A DNA stretch of 64,000 bases, from NCBI RefSeq assembly GCF_024170285.1, contig NZ_JALJXV010000002.1:523046-587045 (forward strand), given 5' to 3'. Numbering within the stretch: position 1 is the stretch's first letter; each line of letters starts with the position of its first letter. The position numbers were made by a program, and so were the translations under genes. The notes beneath the pieces are model-generated. The model was not told the origin of the DNA, made no database searches, and saw only the letters and a program-made list of their open reading frames with translations. This stretch comes from Natronocella acetinitrilica (GTDB lineage: Bacteria; Pseudomonadota; Gammaproteobacteria; Nitrococcales; Aquisalimonadaceae). Below are positions 46,510-56,050 of the stretch, piece after piece.

Positions 46510-47982
46510 ATGACCCTGTACCAACCAAAATCCCTGGCGAAACTGATCCTCTACGGCTTCGCCTTCGTATCCCTGCCCCTGGTGCTGGCACTGGGCTATG
46601 CAGCGCTGCAGGTGGACCGTCTGGCCCATCAGTCACAGACCGCCGTCTATCAGGCGGTGCAGGCCATCACCAACAGCCGGCAACTCATCGACCTGCTCAC
46701 CGACATGGAGCGCAGCGGGCGGCAATACCTGATCCTGGGTGACAGCGAGTTGCTGGACGCCTTCGAGCAGGTCAATGGCGATTTCATGACCACCGCCCAG
46801 CGGCTGCAGCGCCTGCCGCTGGACAGCGATCACCTGGACAGTGTCGATGCCCTGATCGCCCGGCAGGAGCAGGTTGCCGAGGCCATCCGCGAAAACGACG
46901 AAGCCCTGGATCAACCGGCGGTCGCCGCCGCCTTCCTCGACCTGAACGAGCTTGCCCAGCAGGTGCTATCCGGCAGCAACAGGATGGTGGACCGGGAGGT
47001 GAGCATTCTGCGCGAAACCGCGGGGACGGCCCGCACCCTGCTCTTTGCACTGGGGCTGGGGCTGGTATTGCTGACCATCAGCTCCGCCACGCTGTTCACG
47101 TTCCTGATCTCCCGCCCGGTTCGCCAGCTGGACCGGGCGATTCGCCGACTCGGCGACGGCCGCTTCGACACCCCCGTGCAGGTCCGGGGCCCGGAGGATC
47201 TGGAGTATCTCGGCGTGAGACTGGACTGGTTGCGTCAGCGACTGATGGAACTGGAAGAGCAGAAGGGGCGTTTCCTGCGGCACATGTCCCATGAACTCAA
47301 GACCCCCTTGACCGCAATCCGCGAGGGTGCGGAGCTGCTGCAGGACCAGGCGGTGGGCGACCTCACGGCAGAGCAGCACGAGGTGGTCAGCATACTCCAG
47401 CACAACACCGTGGCCTTGCAGCGGCTCATTGAAGATCTGCTACGGTTCAGTACGGCACCGGAAGATTCCGGAGATCTCCAACTCTCCGGCATCCGGCTGC
47501 CGACACTGATCGATGAGGTGGCGCGCAACCATAAGCCGGTGATCATGTCCAAGAGCCTGCGGCTGGATCTGGCGGTTCAGGACATCCATTTCCAGGGCGA
47601 CCTGGAGCGGTTGCGCACCCTGGTCGACAACCTCCTGTCCAACGCGGTGAAGTTCTCGCCCCGCGGCGGCACAATCAGGATCGAGGGACACTGGGAGGGA
47701 GACGCGGTGATCATGGAAGTCGCCGACCAAGGTCCGGGCATCCCGCTGGAGGAGCGCGAATCGGTGTTCGACGCATTCTTCCAGGGGCGTCACAAGGCCG
47801 AGGGTTACGTCAAGGGCTCCGGCCTGGGCCTGTCCATTGCCCGTGGGCATGTCGAGGCCCATGGGGGTAGTATTTCGGTCAGCGGCAATGGCAGCCACGG
47901 TACGTGCATCCGCGTGACCCTCCCTCGCCATCAGCCCGCCATGGTCACCATGATCCGGGAAGACAGCAGAGCCACCTCATGA
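46510..47982 (+). CDS. glrK: sensor histidine kinase GlrK/QseE-like
   Basis: A 490-residue membrane kinase: an N-terminal membrane segment (about 14-36), a helical periplasmic region, a second membrane segment (about 178-200), a HAMP linker (SRPVRQLDRAIRRLGDG), the dimerisation domain with H261 in RHMSHELKTPLTAIREGAELL, and an ATPase domain with DNLLSNAVKFSP and DQGPGIP. Its place directly before a QseG-like lipoprotein and an NtrC-type regulator is the GlrK-QseG-GlrR (QseEGF) arrangement, which senses envelope stress. It overlaps the next gene by four bases. Confidence 0.92.
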   Translation: MTLYQPKSLAKLILYGFAFVSLPLVLALGYAALQVDRLAHQSQTAVYQAVQAITNSRQLIDLLTDMERSGRQYLILGDSELLDAFEQVNGDFMTTAQRLQRLPLDSDHLDSVDALIARQEQVAEAIRENDEALDQPAVAAAFLDLNELAQQVLSGSNRMVDREVSILRETAGTARTLLFALGLGLVLLTISSATLFTFLISRPVRQLDRAIRRLGDGRFDTPVQVRGPEDLEYLGVRLDWLRQRLMELEEQKGRFLRHMSHELKTPLTAIREGAELLQDQAVGDLTAEQHEVVSILQHNTVALQRLIEDLLRFSTAPEDSGDLQLSGIRLPTLIDEVARNHKPVIMSKSLRLDLAVQDIHFQGDLERLRTLVDNLLSNAVKFSPRGGTIRIEGHWEGDAVIMEVADQGPGIPLEERESVFDAFFQGRHKAEGYVKGSGLGLSIARGHVEAHGGSISVSGNGSHGTCIRVTLPRHQPAMVTMIREDSRATS

Positions 47983-48521
47983 TCAAGCTCCATCGTTTCG
48001 TCCTGCTCGCAGCTCTGAGCATCACCCTCGCCGGCTGTGCAAGCCTTGGCGAGAGTATGTGCGAGCTTCTCGAGTGCCCTGCGCCGGAGCCGTCTCCAGT
48101 TGACGACAGTTTTCAGCCCGCACCGGACTGGCTGGCCGACTTCAGCGCAGACATGCGCGCATCCGATCAGGAACGCGTCGATCGTTACGGGAGCCTGCGA
48201 CCGCGCCTGGCCGAGGACCGATGCAACGGTCTCACCGTGCGGGTTGCCGCGCTGCACATGACTTTGCCGGAACCCCCGCAGGACGACATGCAGCCGGTTC
48301 GCCGTTCGCTGGAGCAGTGTGAGCAGGACCCACGGGACCAGGACATACAGGCGCTGGCACGGCTATTGCTACAGGGACTGGACGAGCGTAGGGGCAGCCA
48401 GGAGACCCAGGCCGCCATGCGCGAGCAACTGACACGGGAACAGTCGCGCAACGCCGCGCTGGAAGAGCAGATCGAAGCCCTTAGAGCCATCGATCAGAGC
48501 ATCCGCGAGCGTAGCCGCTGA
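47979..48521 (+). CDS. qseG: QseG-like outer membrane lipoprotein
   Basis: A 180-residue lipoprotein: [20 protein letters not shown] is the signal peptide with lipobox LAGC. The rest is helical, ending in a long charged helix that contains many Q, R and E. It starts inside the glrK stop (ATGA), so the two are coupled. In enterobacteria QseG interacts with the kinase at the envelope; sequence similarity here is weak, so the name rests mainly on position and lipoprotein character. Confidence 0.8.
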   Translation: MIKLHRFVLLAALSITLAGCASLGESMCELLECPAPEPSPVDDSFQPAPDWLADFSADMRASDQERVDRYGSLRPRLAEDRCNGLTVRVAALHMTLPEPPQDDMQPVRRSLEQCEQDPRDQDIQALARLLLQGLDERRGSQETQAAMREQLTREQSRNAALEEQIEALRAIDQSIRERSR

Positions 48522-48543
48522 GAACGCCACCACCGGAGGCCCC

Positions 48544-49893
48544 ATGAAGCGCAATGTCCTGCTGGTCGACGACGATCCTGGTTTGCTGAGGCTGTTGTCC
48601 ATTCGCCTGAAGTCGGCTGGCTACTCGGTCAATACGGCACCCAGTGGAGAGCGGGCCCTGGCCGTGCTGGCCGCCCAGCGGCCGGATGTCATCATCACCG
48701 ATCTGCGCATGGACGGCATGGACGGGCTTGCCCTGTTCGATGCCGTGCACCGTGAGCACCCAACTCTGCCGGTCATTATTCTTACCGCCCACGGCTCCAT
48801 ACCCGAAGCGGTGGAAGCCACCCGAAACGGTGTGTTCAGCTTCCTGACCAAGCCCTTCCAGAGCCAGAAGCTGCTGGAGCAGGTTGCTGCGGCCATGCAG
48901 CTTTCCGGCGGCGCCGATAACGACGGCCAGGATGATACCTGGGCCGACGGCATCGTCACCCGCAGTGCCACGATGAAGGACATGCTGAGCAAGGCGCGCA
49001 TGGTGGCGGATTCCGACGCCAGCGTCTTCATCAGCGGCGACAGCGGTACCGGCAAGGAGCTGCTTGCCCGCGCGGTTCATCGCGCCAGCCGCCGCCACGA
49101 CAAGCCCTTCATCGCGGTGAACTGTGGCGCCATCCCCGAGCCGCTGCTGGAGTCGGAACTGTTCGGCCACCGTCGCGGCTCGTTCACGGGCGCCACCCAG
49201 GATCACACCGGGCTGTTCCAGGAGGCCAGTGGCGGCACGCTGTTCCTGGACGAGATCGGCGATATGCCGCTGGCGCTGCAGGTCAAGTTGCTGCGGGTGC
49301 TGCAGGATCAACAAGTTCGTCCGGTCGGCGCAACCCGGACCATACCCGTGGATGTCCGGATCATCTCCGCCACCCACCGCGACCTGGAGCAGGCCATGGC
49401 CGAGGGGGAGTTCCGTGAGGATCTCTACTACCGGCTAAACGTGGTGTCCCTGGAGTTGCCACAGCTCGCTGAGCGGCGGGAAGACATTCCGCTGCTGGCC
49501 AATCACTTTCTTGCCCAGTTGCGGGAGAAGTACGGCAAGCATGTCCGCGGCTTTGCGCCGGAGGCCATGGAACGCCTCGTCAGCGCGCCCTGGCCCGGCA
49601 ACGTACGGCAGCTCTACAACGTGGTGGAGCAAACCCTGACCCTGGCCACCACGCCGGTTATCAATGACACGCTGGTGCAGAACGCGCTGCGTGACGAGCC
49701 GGGTACCATCATGCCTTTCGCGGACGCCAGGAAGCGATTCGAGAAGGACTACCTGGCCAAGCTGCTGCAGACCACTGGCGGGAACGTGAGCCAGGCGGCA
49801 CGGCTTGCCAAGCGCAACCGTACGGAGTTCTACAAGCTGCTGCACCGCCACCATATCGATCCGTCGTTGTTCAAAGCGACCAGCCGTCAGTAG
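48544..49893 (+). CDS. glrR: sigma-54-dependent response regulator GlrR/QseF-like
   Basis: A 449-residue NtrC-family regulator. The receiver has the phospho-acceptor D53 in [12 protein letters not shown]; the AAA+ domain has Walker [16 protein letters not shown], the sigma-54 contact loop GSFTGA (residues 212-217, serine in place of the usual first alanine) and [11 protein letters not shown]; a Fis-type helix-turn-helix ends the protein ([21 protein letters not shown]). It is the partner of the kinase encoded upstream. Targets need sigma-54 promoters, none of which I could recognise nearby. Confidence 0.94.
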   Translation: MKRNVLLVDDDPGLLRLLSIRLKSAGYSVNTAPSGERALAVLAAQRPDVIITDLRMDGMDGLALFDAVHREHPTLPVIILTAHGSIPEAVEATRNGVFSFLTKPFQSQKLLEQVAAAMQLSGGADNDGQDDTWADGIVTRSATMKDMLSKARMVADSDASVFISGDSGTGKELLARAVHRASRRHDKPFIAVNCGAIPEPLLESELFGHRRGSFTGATQDHTGLFQEASGGTLFLDEIGDMPLALQVKLLRVLQDQQVRPVGATRTIPVDVRIISATHRDLEQAMAEGEFREDLYYRLNVVSLELPQLAERREDIPLLANHFLAQLREKYGKHVRGFAPEAMERLVSAPWPGNVRQLYNVVEQTLTLATTPVINDTLVQNALRDEPGTIMPFADARKRFEKDYLAKLLQTTGGNVSQAARLAKRNRTEFYKLLHRHHIDPSLFKATSRQ

Positions 49894-49900
49894 GCCACGC

Positions 49901-49934
49901 TCCAGCCCTGTCTCAAGAAGGAGACAGGGCTGGA
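49901..49934 (+). terminator. hairpin terminator after glrR
   Basis: A perfect 14-bp stem (49901-49914 with 49921-49934) with a six-base loop begins eight bases after the glrR stop. No T-run follows, so termination may need Rho or the hairpin may protect the message end. Confidence 0.65.
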
Positions 49935-50021
49935 TGCAGCAGTGACGCCATTATTCGCCAAACCCCGCCCAGCCCCGTCGCCAATCGGCGACAGTGCTTA
50001 AAGAGAATTTATTTTAGGTAC

Positions 50022-50051
50022 TTGCCGTAAGTTCTCGATAGGCTTTACATT
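50022..50051 (+). promoter_or_regulatory. possible promoter of the ybgC-tol-pal operon
   Basis: TTGCCG (50022-50027) and TACATT (50046-50051) are 18 bases apart in an AT-rich patch 39 bases before ybgC. Matches are moderate. It is the only candidate seen in the 196-base gap after glrR. Confidence 0.35.
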
Positions 50052-50089
50052 AAGCACGGTTACAAGGTGGCGTCGATCACACGGGATCC

Positions 50090-50497
50090 ATGACGAGTTT
50101 TCACTGGCCGATACGGGTTTACTACGAGGACACGGACAGTGGTGGCATGGTCTATCACGCCAATTACCTGCGCTTCATGGAACGTGCACGCACCGAATGG
50201 CTACGCAGCCTGGGGTTCGAGCAGGACGCATTGCGCCGGGAACCCGGGGTGCTTTTCGTCGTCCACTCCATGGATATCCGCTTCCGCAGGCCGGCGCGTT
50301 TCAACGCCTGCCTCAACGTGGTGAGTTCTTTGCTGAAGCGGCGCCGGGCAAGTCTGACCTTCGATCAGCGCATTCATGACGAAAATGACCAAGCGATCTG
50401 CGAAGCCACGGTAACGGTGGCCTGCATCGACGCCAATACGGAACTGCCGACGGCCCTGCCTGACGCGCTCATTGCGGAGTTCTCCCATGCAAGATGA
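50090..50497 (+). CDS. ybgC: tol-pal system-associated acyl-CoA thioesterase YbgC
   Basis: A 135-residue hot-dog fold thioesterase with the active-site segment YYEDTDSGGMVYHANYLRFMERARTEWL, where the aspartate of DSGGMVYHANY is catalytic in this family. It opens the conserved ybgC-tolQRAB-pal-cpoB operon and overlaps the start of tolQ. Confidence 0.95.
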   Translation: MTSFHWPIRVYYEDTDSGGMVYHANYLRFMERARTEWLRSLGFEQDALRREPGVLFVVHSMDIRFRRPARFNACLNVVSSLLKRRRASLTFDQRIHDENDQAICEATVTVACIDANTELPTALPDALIAEFSHAR

Positions 50498-51191
50498 AAT
50501 GTCGATCATGCATCTGGTGCTGGAGGCCAGTCTGCTGGTCCAGCTGGTGATGCTGATCCTGGCACTGGCATCCATTGCGTCCTGGGCGCTGATCTTCCAG
50601 AAACGGGCCCAACTCCGCCGCGCCCAGGCGGATGCGGAAGATTTTGAAGACCGGTTCTGGTCCGGCGGCAATCTCGCCGAGATCTACGCCCGGATCGGCG
50701 GTAGCGAAGACAACCAGAGCGGCATGGAGCGCATCTTCCGGGCCGGGTTCCGCGAATTCTCCCGCATGCGCAAGCAGGGCTCACCGGTGGCGGCACAAGT
50801 CGAAGCCGCGCAGCGTGCCATGCGCATCACCCTGTCCCGGGAAGAGGATGATCTCGAATCGCGCATCCCGTTTCTTGCCACCGTCGGGTCGGTCAGCCCG
50901 TACATCGGGCTGTTCGGGACGGTGTGGGGGATCATGAATTCCTTCCGCGCACTGGGCGCCCAGCAGCAGGCGACGCTGGCAACCGTGGCTCCGGGTATCG
51001 CCGAAGCGCTGATCGCCACGGCACTGGGCCTGTTTGCGGCCATCCCGGCGGTCATCGGCTACAACCGTTATGCCAACCAGGTGGAGCGGATGTGCGGCCG
51101 ATACGACACCTTCATGGAGGAATTCGTCAGCATCCTCCAGCGACATGCCCACTCCACAGCATCCGCCGGCAGCGCGACCGGTGACCGCTAG
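50487..51191 (+). CDS. tolQ: Tol-Pal system proton channel subunit TolQ
   Basis: A 234-residue inner membrane protein of the MotA/TolQ/ExbB family. Three membrane segments are seen: residues about 10-32, and a pair around FLATVGSVSPYIGLFGTVWGIM and LIATALGLFAAIPAVIGYN. With TolR it converts the proton gradient into motion of TolA. The ATG at 50487 lies inside ybgC and follows GGAG. Confidence 0.96.
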   Translation: MQDEMSIMHLVLEASLLVQLVMLILALASIASWALIFQKRAQLRRAQADAEDFEDRFWSGGNLAEIYARIGGSEDNQSGMERIFRAGFREFSRMRKQGSPVAAQVEAAQRAMRITLSREEDDLESRIPFLATVGSVSPYIGLFGTVWGIMNSFRALGAQQQATLATVAPGIAEALIATALGLFAAIPAVIGYNRYANQVERMCGRYDTFMEEFVSILQRHAHSTASAGSATGDR

Positions 51192-51221
51192 CAACGTGGG
51201 CGCGACGCCGAAGAGGTGGCG

Positions 51222-51650
51222 ATGAGAAAGCAGCGCGGCGCACGCCGCAAGCCGATGTCCGAAATCAACGTGGTGCCCTACATCGACGTGATGCTGGTGC
51301 TGTTGGTGATTTTCATGGTCACCGCCCCCCTGCTCTATCACGGCGTTGATGTGGATCTGCCGGAGATTACCTCGGAGCCCATCGACCAGAGCGACATCGA
51401 TCCGGTAGTGGTCACCGTCACCGGTGATGGCGAATACACGGTGAGTATCGGCATCGACCCCGATGAACCAGTGACACCGGATGAGTTGATGGATCTTGTC
51501 GCCCGGGTCATGCGGAACAACCCGCAGACCCCGGTGATGGTGCGCGGCGACCGCAACGTGGCCTACGGCCACGTGCTGACGGCCATGTCCTCCCTGCGAG
51601 GCGCCGGCGTGCCGCAAGTGGGGCTCATGACCCGGCCCCCGCAGGAGTAG
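51222..51650 (+). CDS. tolR: Tol-Pal system protein TolR
   Basis: A 142-residue protein with one N-terminal membrane helix carrying the proton-relay aspartate (VVPYIDVMLVLLVIFMV) and a periplasmic domain ending in VLTAMSSLRGAGVPQVGLM. The first ATG with a ribosome site (AGAGG) is at 51222; a GTG six bases earlier is less likely. Confidence 0.96.
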   Translation: MRKQRGARRKPMSEINVVPYIDVMLVLLVIFMVTAPLLYHGVDVDLPEITSEPIDQSDIDPVVVTVTGDGEYTVSIGIDPDEPVTPDELMDLVARVMRNNPQTPVMVRGDRNVAYGHVLTAMSSLRGAGVPQVGLMTRPPQE

Positions 51651-51658
51651 ACGGAATC

Positions 51659-52636
51659 ATGCCTGTCTCCCGCCCCGGCCTGCGCGACAGCCGCTTTCTG
51701 CTGTACTCGCTGATCGTGCATGCGGTGGCCCTCGCCTTGCTGTTCGTCAACCTGTCCTCGCCCAGCGTCGCCGTGCAGCGGGAGGAACCACCGGAAGTGA
51801 TCCACGCAGTGGCGCTGGATGAACAACAGGTCGTCCAGGACCTGGACGCCCGGCGGGAGGCGGTGGAACAGGCCCAGCGTGAGGAAGAGCGTCGCCAACA
51901 GGCCGCCGAAGAGGCCCGGCGCGAACAGGAGCGCCAGCAACAGCGTCAGGAACAGGAGCGCCGGGAAGCCGAGCAGCGGCAGCGCGAGCAGGCAGAGCAG
52001 GAGCAGCGCCGGCAGGCCGAAGCCGCGGAGCAACGTCGTCGTGAGGAACAGGCAGCGGCGGAACGCGAGCGTGAGCGCGAGGCAGAAGTGCGACGGCAGG
52101 CGGAGGAAGAGGAACGCCGTCGTGCCGAGGCCGAAGCCGAGCGCCGCCGCCAGGAAGAAGCCGAGCGTCAGCGCCGTGAGGAAGAACGCCGGCGGGCGGA
52201 GGAAGAACAACGCCGCGCCGAGGAAGAGCGCCGCCGCCAGGAAGAGGCCGAACGCCAGCGCCGGGAGGAAGAAGCCCGCCAGCAACGGGAACGCGAAGAA
52301 CAGCTGCAGCGTCAGGCCGAAGAAGAGCAACTGGCCCGGCAGGCCGAGCGGGCCCGGACGCGTTTCGTCTCGGTCTGGGCGGATCGGGTGCGCAATGCGT
52401 GGACGCGTCCGCCTGGTTCTGTCGACGGCCTGACCGCGGATGTCCGCGTGCGCTTGCAACCGTCCGGCGAGGTGGTCAGCATCGAAATCATACGCAGCAG
52501 CGGAGATGCCACCTTTGACCGCTCGGTGGAACAGGCAATTCGACGTGCCTCGCCGCTGCCGGTACCGGACAGCGCAGACGCGTTTCGCCGCGCCAACCTG
52601 GACAATGTCACCTTCAGATTCAACCCGGATGGATAA
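51659..52636 (+). CDS. tolA: cell envelope integrity protein TolA
   Basis: A 325-residue protein in three parts: a membrane helix (about residues 11-30), a very long charged helix from about 55 to 230 made almost only of E, R, Q and A in short repeats, and a C-terminal domain (RVRNAWTRPPGSVDGLTADVRVRL) that binds TolB/Pal partners. The low-complexity centre spans the periplasm. The repeat DNA leaves long open frames on the other strand, which are not genes. Confidence 0.95.
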   Translation: MPVSRPGLRDSRFLLYSLIVHAVALALLFVNLSSPSVAVQREEPPEVIHAVALDEQQVVQDLDARREAVEQAQREEERRQQAAEEARREQERQQQRQEQERREAEQRQREQAEQEQRRQAEAAEQRRREEQAAAEREREREAEVRRQAEEEERRRAEAEAERRRQEEAERQRREEERRRAEEEQRRAEEERRRQEEAERQRREEEARQQREREEQLQRQAEEEQLARQAERARTRFVSVWADRVRNAWTRPPGSVDGLTADVRVRLQPSGEVVSIEIIRSSGDATFDRSVEQAIRRASPLPVPDSADAFRRANLDNVTFRFNPDG

Positions 52637-52639
52637 ATC

Positions 52640-53929
52640 ATGCCCAAAAGACTGGCCAAGCTGCTGACCGTCGCCCTGACGCTGGCATTGTGCCCGGTGG
52701 TGGCGAAAAGCGAACTGCTGATCGAAATCACCGGCGGCGCGGAAGCGGCGGTACCCATTGCCGTCGTGCCTTTCGGCTGGTCCGGCAGCGGCAGCCCGCC
52801 GCAGGACATCGGCGCCATCATCAGCAACAACCTGACCCGCAGCGGCCAGTTCGAGTTGCTGCCCCAGGAGGACTTCATCGAGCGCCCCACCCGCCGCGAG
52901 CAGATCAACTTCGGCAATTGGCGTGCCCTTGGCGTAGACCACCTGGTGATCGGCGAGGTGGAGCAGGACGGCGACCGCTATCGCGTCAGCTACCAGTTGC
53001 TGGATGTCTTCGCCGGCAGTTCCATGGCCGGCCGACGCTACAGCGCCGGCGTGGACGATCTGCGCACCGCTGCACACACCATCAGCGACGAGATCTACGA
53101 AGAGCTGCTGGGGCGCCCCGGCGCATTCAACACACGCATCGCCTACGTCGCCATCAGCGACGAGAGCGAGGGACGCCGTTGGCGGCTCGTGTTCGCCGAT
53201 GCCGACGGCCACTACCCGGAGAGCATCCTCAGCTCCCGCGAGCCCATCATGTCGCCGTCCTGGTCGCCGGATGGGCAGCGGCTCGCCTATGTGTCGTTTG
53301 AAAGCCGCCGCTCGGAAATCTTCGTCCAGGAGATCGCCACCGGTGAGCGCGAGCGCGTGGCCAGTTTCGAGGGCATCAACAGTGCGCCCAGCTGGTCGCC
53401 GGATGGTCGCCGTCTGGCGGTGACCCGCTCCCGCGGCGGCCAGACGGACATTCACGTGCTGGACCTGTCCACTGGCGAAACCCGGCAGGTCACGGATCAC
53501 TGGGCCATCGACACCGAGGCGGTGTGGACGCCGGATGGACGCCACCTGATATTCACATCCGACCGGGCCGGCGGCCCGCAGATCTACCGCGTGCGGGCCG
53601 ATGGTGGGCAGGTCGAACGGCTGACCTTCGAGGGCAACTACAACGCCTCCCCCGCGCTGTCGCCGGACGGGCGACAGATAGCCATGGTGCACAGGAATCA
53701 GCGTGGCTACGTCATCGCCGTGCAGGATATCGACGGTCGGAACTTTCGCGTGCTGACCCGCGGCGAACAGGACGAAAGCCCCAGTTTCGCACCCAATGGC
53801 GCGCTGATCCTGTATGCCACCCGCGCCAATGGCCGCCACCTGCTTGGCACCGCATCGTTATTTGGCGACCGACGCCAGACCATGTCCACCGAAGGCCAGC
53901 GGATTCGCGAACCCGCATGGTCGCCCTGA
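52640..53929 (+). CDS. tolB: Tol-Pal system beta-propeller protein TolB
   Basis: A 429-residue periplasmic protein: a signal peptide (MPKRLAKLLTVALTLALCPVVA), an N-terminal domain starting with LIEITGGAEAAVPIAVVPF and a six-bladed propeller with repeated SPSWSPDGQRLAYVSF-type units. It binds Pal and TolA. Three bases separate it from tolA. Confidence 0.97.
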   Translation: MPKRLAKLLTVALTLALCPVVAKSELLIEITGGAEAAVPIAVVPFGWSGSGSPPQDIGAIISNNLTRSGQFELLPQEDFIERPTRREQINFGNWRALGVDHLVIGEVEQDGDRYRVSYQLLDVFAGSSMAGRRYSAGVDDLRTAAHTISDEIYEELLGRPGAFNTRIAYVAISDESEGRRWRLVFADADGHYPESILSSREPIMSPSWSPDGQRLAYVSFESRRSEIFVQEIATGERERVASFEGINSAPSWSPDGRRLAVTRSRGGQTDIHVLDLSTGETRQVTDHWAIDTEAVWTPDGRHLIFTSDRAGGPQIYRVRADGGQVERLTFEGNYNASPALSPDGRQIAMVHRNQRGYVIAVQDIDGRNFRVLTRGEQDESPSFAPNGALILYATRANGRHLLGTASLFGDRRQTMSTEGQRIREPAWSP

Positions 53930-53977
53930 CACCACAACCCGATCGCGTACGGACCACCACACACCGGAGAAATGACG

Positions 53978-54553
53978 ATGAAAAACACGGGCACTACACG
54001 CTGGATCATGATCGGCATGCTGGCGCTGTTCCTCACCGCCTGTGCCACGCTGGATGACGAAACCCGCGTCGAGGATCGCCCCGATAGCGATCTGACCGAA
54101 GAGGAAATGGCGGCAATCGACCGGGAGCGGGCCGCCGCTGCGCGCGCCGCCGAAGGCCGCCGCTCGCTGGACGGTGAAGCGCTGGACGAGTTGCTGGACG
54201 ACCCGGACAGCCCCATCGGCCGACGCACCATCTACTTCGAATTCGACAGCAGCGATATCCGCGAGCAGGACCTGGAGATCGTCGAGGCCCACGCCCGATT
54301 CCTGGCCGACCATCCGGATCAGCGCATCATTCTGGAAGGTCACACTGACGAACGGGGCTCTGCCGAGTACAATCTTGCACTTGGAGAACGCCGCGCCCAG
54401 TCGGTGAAACGCGCCATGGTGCTGAGCGGGGCGTCGGAGGACCAGATCCGGGTCATCAGTTACGGCGAGGAGAAGCCCGCGGATCTGGGCAGTAACGAGG
54501 AGGCCTGGTCCGCCAACCGACGAGCGGAGCTGGTCTATCGAGACGTCTTCTAG
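53978..54553 (+). CDS. pal: peptidoglycan-associated lipoprotein Pal
   Basis: A lipoprotein of about 191 residues: signal peptide and lipobox LTAC near residue 19, a charged linker, and an OmpA-like peptidoglycan-binding domain (YFEFDSSDI, ILEGHTDERGSAEYNLALGERRA, ISYGEEKP). ATG at 53978 gives the better spacing to GGAG than the ATG six bases earlier. It anchors the outer membrane to the wall and to TolB. Confidence 0.96.
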   Translation: MKNTGTTRWIMIGMLALFLTACATLDDETRVEDRPDSDLTEEEMAAIDRERAAAARAAEGRRSLDGEALDELLDDPDSPIGRRTIYFEFDSSDIREQDLEIVEAHARFLADHPDQRIILEGHTDERGSAEYNLALGERRAQSVKRAMVLSGASEDQIRVISYGEEKPADLGSNEEAWSANRRAELVYRDVF

Positions 54554-54604
54554 AAACCCGGCTCGGGCTTCGGGCGCTCCGGGTGACACGCCAAGGGAGT
54601 CGAC

Positions 54605-55465
54605 ATGACGACACAGCCGATCAGCGTGCGCATTGCGCTCGGCGCCGCACTTGTGGCCGGACTGGCTTGCGGCACGGCCACCGCCGACACACAGCAACGC
54701 CTTGACCGGATCGAGCGGCTGCTGGAAAGCAGCAGCCTGCTCGATATGGACCGTAACCAGCAACAGCTGCAGCGGGAATTCGCCGAGTTGCGCGGAGAGG
54801 TGGACGTCATGCAACGCCAGCTCGAAGAGCTGCGCCAGCAGCAGCGCAACCTCTACGAGGACCTGGACACGCGGCTCCGGAACCTGGAGCGTGATGGCGG
54901 GTCTGGCGGTGGCTCTGCAGATTCCGACCTCATCATCCCCGATGCCTCGGTAGACGACGACCTGGTGGACCTGCCGCCGGCAACGCCATCACTGGAAGAC
55001 GACCTTGCGTCAGCCTCCGCCGAGGAGGACGAGCCGGAGTCGGAGCTGCTGGCATCCGAGGCGCAGGGGAACGGTGACGCAGGTGCCGCGGAAGAGGACT
55101 ACCAGCGTGCCTTCGATCTGCTGCGGGAAGGCCGCTACCAGGCTGCCGGCAACGCCTTCAGCCAGGTGGCCGACAACCATGCAGGCACCATCTACGCCGA
55201 CAACGCCCGTTACTGGCTCGGCGAGACCTACTACGTGGTCCGGGACTTCGATGCCGCCATGGAACATTTCACTGCGGTGGCTGAGAACGACGACAACAAC
55301 AAGCAACCGGATGCCCGCCTGAAGATCGGCTTCATCCATTACGAACGCCAGCAGTGGGACCGCGCCCGGCAGACACTGGAGCAGGTACGGGACGAACACG
55401 CCGGCACCACAGTCGCGACGCTGGCCGAGGACCGCCTCAGGCAGATGCGGGACGCCGGTCGCTGA
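54605..55465 (+). CDS. cpoB: cell division coordinator CpoB (YbgF)
   Basis: A 286-residue periplasmic protein: a signal peptide ending near GTATADT, a coiled coil (QRLDRIERLLESSSLLDMD to about residue 95) that trimerises in this family, an acidic linker, and C-terminal TPR repeats (YQRAFDLLREGRYQAAGNAF, YADNARYWLGETYYV, ARLKIGFIHYERQQW). It coordinates septal wall synthesis with the Tol-Pal machine. It is the last gene of the operon, before tRNA-Lys, as in E. coli. Confidence 0.95.
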   Translation: MTTQPISVRIALGAALVAGLACGTATADTQQRLDRIERLLESSSLLDMDRNQQQLQREFAELRGEVDVMQRQLEELRQQQRNLYEDLDTRLRNLERDGGSGGGSADSDLIIPDASVDDDLVDLPPATPSLEDDLASASAEEDEPESELLASEAQGNGDAGAAEEDYQRAFDLLREGRYQAAGNAFSQVADNHAGTIYADNARYWLGETYYVVRDFDAAMEHFTAVAENDDNNKQPDARLKIGFIHYERQQWDRARQTLEQVRDEHAGTTVATLAEDRLRQMRDAGR

Positions 55466-55545
55466 AGCGGCAACACACGAACGGAACCGATGAATCTCGC
55501 GTGCGCTTGACTCGCGGGGTTCGTCTAGTATGATTTCGCCGCGTT

Positions 55546-55621
55546 GGGCCGTTAGCTCAGTTGGTAGAGCATCGGACTTTTAATCCGCTGGTCGTAGGTT
55601 CGAATCCTACACGGCCCACCA
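55546..55621 (+). tRNA. tRNA-Lys (anticodon UUU)
   Basis: A complete 76-base cloverleaf: acceptor stem GGGCCGT pairs with ACGGCCC, the anticodon loop CTTTTAA holds TTT at 55579-55581, the T-arm loop is GGTTCGAATCC, and the CCA end is encoded. Its place after cpoB matches the lysT position in E. coli. The accessory DNA begins right after its 3' end, so it is the likely integration site of the element to the right. I found no second copy of its 3' end in the window. Confidence 0.98.
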
Positions 55622-56050
55622 ATAACTTAGACCACTTATCCACAGAGCTCTTCTTTAGAGGAATAACCGTACTATAAGCAAGGCGGACTAACATTCGGTG
55701 CATCCGACATCCATCCGTCGAGCATCCCCCCGAAGACCTGCCGCCACCTACTCTCACGGCCAGCCAACAGACATAAATCCGCTTAGCACACCGCTGTTAC
55801 CATGCGGGCTACTCCCCGAGCCTCATGCCGGCGACGTGCAAGCAATCCGCCATCGCGCATTGCAATTGCTCAAGCACCGCTACCCTGAAGAACTAGCCGA
55901 TGCTGCATCGGGCGTGCGGCGATGCTGAGCACTGGCGTGGACCGATTGAGCAGATCAGTACGGATTTGCGTGAGATGGGCGGTCTCTCGCAGACTTATTC
56001 GGGCGGGCACGATCACCATACGGTAAACAATCCAAACGCAAGGGGGCTCC
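55622..56050. other. gene-poor left end of the element after tRNA-Lys, with a DnaA box
   Basis: About 430 bases without a gene I can support. The consensus DnaA box TTATCCACA is at 55636-55644, 14 bases after the tRNA. An open frame at 55698-55928 (76 codons) has no recognisable similarity and no clear ribosome site. An integrase gene, often found beside a tRNA attachment site, is not present here. Confidence 0.5.

Noticed and set aside
51563..53839. Very long open frame (758 codons) on the minus strand across tolA and tolB
   Set aside because: It is the antisense of two certain genes. The repetitive E/R-rich codons of tolA and high GC keep the other strand open, and the translated product is low-complexity.
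55698..55928. 76-codon open frame after tRNA-Lys
   Set aside because: No ribosome site, no similarity, proline- and arginine-rich like random high-GC frames. Kept only as part of the gap description.
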